Source: Lasiosphaeris hirsuta (taxonomy: Eukaryota; Ascomycota; Sordariomycetes; Sordariales; Lasiosphaeriaceae). Taken from it: a stretch of 64,000 nt of DNA. Position 1 is the first letter of the stretch, and every line of letters begins with the position of its first letter. Shown piece after piece: positions 61,330-64,000 of the stretch. The notes below the pieces were generated by a model. The model worked only from the letters and a program-made list of their open reading frames with translations, did not search any database and had not been told where the DNA came from. The stretch spans positions 186,001-250,000 of the forward strand of contig JAUKUA010000006.1 of the NCBI GenBank assembly GCA_030549175.1, written 5' to 3'. Made by a program: the position numbers and the translations under genes.

Positions 61330-62290
61330 CTGTCACTCCAGTTTCATCCTCTTTGAAAATCTTGGCCAAAAGTTCAAAGTAGCTCATGCAATATAATCAG
61401 TCGATTTGACAGGTCGCACCGGGTTGGCAATGGAGATCCCATATCGTCGTAAGAGCTTAGACGACGTTAGCAAACCTGAATCTCACCAAATCAAAGACAC
61501 ATACCTCAGCCAAAGCCTTGCCCACCTCCAACAACGCATTCGACTTCCCCAGGCACAAAATACTTGCCCGTACTAAACACCATATCATTCGCAACCTGCA
61601 TCTCATGCAACCTCTCCGGACCCGCCTCCGGCTACCGCTCAGGCCGAAACACGGCCGCATGCGGGCCCCACAGACTCTGCATCCTCCCGATACCGTAGGT
61701 GCTCTGCCCAATCCCCGTCCCCGGCGGGAGGTGCAGCCCATGCAGCGTGTCCCCGGCCTTGGGGACCTCCTTGCTGAAGGCCGCTGTCCGAGGGCGGCCA
61801 CAGCCGGAAGCTCTCGCGCATCGCCGCCGGACTTGATGCGCTTCTGGTCTGGTCAGTTGTCTCGGCTAACTTCATCAACACGCCGAAGCTAATCATGCCT
61901 CCCTCGTTGGGCATCATGAGGTTGAAGGGACACTTGTGGACAAGGTGCACGAGCCACGGCAGTGTGCCTAGTATACCGTTCACACGGAGAATGCTCCCGG
62001 TTTGTTTGAGGTATTCATTCCCGTCTCCGTTTTGCTTTATTAGCCCCGTGGGTTCACCGAAAGCAATGTCGGTAGCAGCATCCAAAGTGAAGAATAGCAC
62101 CATGTTGGGTTGAATCCGCACAATGGGACCGTGTCTGACGCTGAGGCTATGAAGGTGAAAAGTGATGCCGCCCCTCCATGTGTATCATGTGAGGGCCAGG
62201 GGTATGATGGAGCGGAGGAAGGGCCCGGGGACGTGTCGGAGGCGGCGCCATGAGAGGAAGGATGTAGCTGGGAAGAGAATAAGTACTCCC
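61330..62290 (-). pseudogene. Cytochrome P450 pseudogene with internal deletions
   Basis: The minus strand shows P450 landmarks in order. An anchor and proline hinge reads FLSWRRLRHVPGPFL (near 62,245), then HGPIVRIQPN (near 62,125), TLDAATDIAFG (near 62,085), MRESFRLWPP (ExxR helix, near 61,815), VPKAGDTLHG, FRPER, and the heme loop CLGKSNALLE with Cys at 61555-61553. The last intron (GTATGT at 61504) leads to LLRRYGISIANPVRP. Damage: TGA at 62187-62185; loss of roughly the B-E helix region between VRIQPN and DAATDIAF; loss before the ExxR helix; frameshifts after LWPP and before the heme Cys; and TAG after PER at 61635-61633. It resembles fungal benzoate-hydroxylase-like P450s, but subfamily cannot be set. 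Confidence 0.78.
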
Positions 62291-63063
62291 ACGGAGAGAT
62301 TTACTTCTTAGCAAGTCTACTCCTAATCAGTAGGAATAAGATTACGATCATACTGTAACACCGGTAGCCCGAGTATAATCCAACCCTGGTTTGTTTATTA
62401 TAACGTTATATTCCCACCGAGAGAGGTACTGAAGCCCCGATAGAGCCTTTTTTTTTTCAGCTCAAGAAAAAGACATCTGTGGCGTTTTAAGGCCTTCCTC
62501 CGTCCTGCAAAGGCCTTGTCAGAGCTTCAATATCTATCCCTTCGATGAGAGTGTTCCGCGCTAACGTATGATCCCGGGCCACCCCGTTTTGTTTTCAAGC
62601 GTTTCGGGTTGTTCTTCATTTATGGAGAGACTTAACGTCTCACCTCAACACTTTCTCCACATTTCCTACTCGGTGTCCAATCAGTGAAATAGATTTGGTT
62701 GACGTCAGCTCAGAGCGAGGCTCTCACGGGACGGCAATCAATCCTTGCCTGCTCAATCAATGGGCACAACATGCGCCACCACCAGACGGCCAATTTGGCC
62801 ATCCTGGCCTTTTTCAGGCTCCCAGCACCACGCACTGGTCAAGGCACAACCTAAAACATGTCAGCGAAAGGAACCTTCCACATGACTCACTCAAAAACAC
62901 AGAGGATTGTTACTGTTCGACTTTCGACGTTAAATAACTACCACAAGGTGCAACGCAAACCAATGTCAACTGGCACTGCTATTCATGTCTCTCCGAAGCC
63001 ACCGACCCTTGTCAACGCCACGAAAAGCACCCACCACTACCAACCTCAAGTTGAAAAACAACC
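62291..63063. other. Intergenic, promoter of the hydrolase gene
   Basis: Between the divergent P450 remnant and the hydrolase. It has a T-run near 62,450 and no supported gene. A plus-strand run (62695-62937) lacks recognisable features. Confidence 0.4.
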
Positions 63064-64000
63064 ATGGAATCCGCAGGCCTCCGCCGCAAAACCTCCCAGA
63101 CCGCCCGCCCTCCCTTGGCTCCACCAACCTACTCCTCCGCCCTTCTCTTCACCCCCTCCGCTCTCCCCGCCCCCCTCACCCTCCCCCCCAAACCTCAGCC
63201 AAGGCCCTGGTCCACAGCCGGTCACGCGCCTCCACGCTTCACAATCGACCTCTCCACGGCGCCCGCGCACCGCTACGACCACGTGATCCCGCACTTCCTA
63301 CCCTCGCTCTCCGAAGCCGATGTCGCAGGGCAGCTGACCGACCTCGTCGAAGCCTTCATCCCGACGCGCGTCGCGCAGCGGACCATCCTCGCCTTCACGC
63401 GCGTCGCGCTGCGCCGCGTGCACGGCGACGAGGAGACCGAGGAGCTGCGCGGCATCGCGAGGGGCACCGGGCTGCCCATGCACCTGCTCGTCGCGCTGAA
63501 TGTCATGCTGGATCTGCTGCTGGGGTGCACCAGCGGCGGGGTGCGCTCGCGGGGCCGGGTCGTGCACTTCCGGACGCTGGATTGGGGGATGGATCCGCTG
63601 AGGAGGTTGATTGTCGAGCTGGAGTATGTGCGACGCCCTGGCGGGCCGGTCGTGGCGAGGACGGTCGGGTATGTGGGTTATGTTGGGGTGTTGACGGGGG
63701 TGAGGACGGGGTTGAGTGTGAGTTTGAATTTCCGGCCGCATCATGACCGGTCCACGTGGTGGAGGCGGGTGCGGTTCCGGTGGCATCAGGTTATGGTGGT
63801 GTTTGGGAGGAGGAGATCGGTGTCGAGTACCCTCCGGGGGTATTTGCTGGGAGAGGGGGAGAAGGAGCGGTCGATCAAGGATGTCTTGGGGGAGCTGGAA
63901 CGATCGCCGTCGACGGCGGCCTATCTCATCTTTTGCACGCCGCAGAGGGTGTATACCGTGGAGAAGGATAACGGCTCGGCCTTGATACAGGAGAGCGCGC
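63064..64000 (+). CDS. Acid ceramidase/NAAA-like Ntn hydrolase, 5' part
   Basis: ATG at 63064 (CAACCATGG context) opens a frame that stays open to the window end, giving 312 codons with no stop. The N-terminal ~60 residues are Pro-rich. Then come FTIDLSTAPAHRYDHVIPHF and a helical segment. At Cys155 stands GCTSGGVRSRGRVVHFRTLD, which matches the C-T-S...G...H-x-R-x-L-D signature around the N-terminal nucleophile of acid ceramidase and N-acylethanolamine acid amidase. Family members mature by cleavage just before this Cys and hydrolyse N-acyl amide lipids. Later blocks (LIVELEYVR, VGYVGYVGVLTG, LSVSLNFRPH) fit the fold. No clear signal peptide is seen. The 3' end lies outside the window. Confidence 0.78.
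   Translation, partial: MESAGLRRKTSQTARPPLAPPTYSSALLFTPSALPAPLTLPPKPQPRPWSTAGHAPPRFTIDLSTAPAHRYDHVIPHFLPSLSEADVAGQLTDLVEAFIPTRVAQRTILAFTRVALRRVHGDEETEELRGIARGTGLPMHLLVALNVMLDLLLGCTSGGVRSRGRVVHFRTLDWGMDPLRRLIVELEYVRRPGGPVVARTVGYVGYVGVLTGVRTGLSVSLNFRPHHDRSTWWRRVRFRWHQVMVVFGRRRSVSSTLRGYLLGEGEKERSIKDVLGELERSPSTAAYLIFCTPQRVYTVEKDNGSALIQESA

Overview
The window comes from a filamentous ascomycete, probably a Sordariomycete. The evidence is short introns (44-67 bp) with GT, CTAAC/CTGAC-type branch sites and AG ends, a HET-domain/WD40 gene, a HeLo-domain gene, and a long AT-rich block whose mutations have the CpA-to-TpA signature of repeat-induced point mutation (RIP).

Left part (1-28,100): a dead retrotransposon block. 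Six copies of a ~1.3 kb LTR (A-F) surround three ~6.08 kb interiors of one Ty3/gypsy chromovirus (gag with a CCHC knuckle, protease, RT, RNase H, integrase, C-terminal chromodomain). All are full of TAG/TAA stops. Two copies of an 835 bp integrase fragment from another gypsy family lie between LTRs. Order and lengths show a tandem duplication with a period of 16,958 bp, and the middle LTR looks like a crossover chimera. RIP stops abruptly inside the last LTR near 27,545.

Middle part (28,100-38,300): a graveyard of broken sequence. It holds a MULE transposase fragment, a 32 bp tandem repeat, a candidate solo LTR, a possible tyrosine-recombinase relic, a pogo/Fot1-type transposase fragment, a HeLo-kinase-like pseudogene, a broken membrane-protein gene and a short relic with three early TAG codons.

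Right part (38,333-64,000): the gene-bearing part. In order: a HET-WD40 NLR-like gene that lacks the NACHT ATPase (38,333-41,973, +); a secreted endonuclease/exonuclease/phosphatase-family protein (-); a 5 kb intergenic gap; a 986-residue Ser/Pro-rich protein (+); a type I membrane protein (-); a secreted, possibly GPI-anchored PQQ-type glucose/sorbosone dehydrogenase-like enzyme (+); an arylamine N-acetyltransferase (-); a dead cytochrome P450 (-); and the 5' part of an acid ceramidase/NAAA-like hydrolase (+) that runs off the window.

How they fit: a HeLo-type gene and a HET-WD40 gene lie about 3 kb apart at the edge of a RIP-mutated repeat block. This resembles the fast-changing allorecognition and cell-death gene neighbourhoods of filamentous fungi. 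The genes beyond 43 kb are mostly secreted or metabolic and do not form an obvious single pathway.
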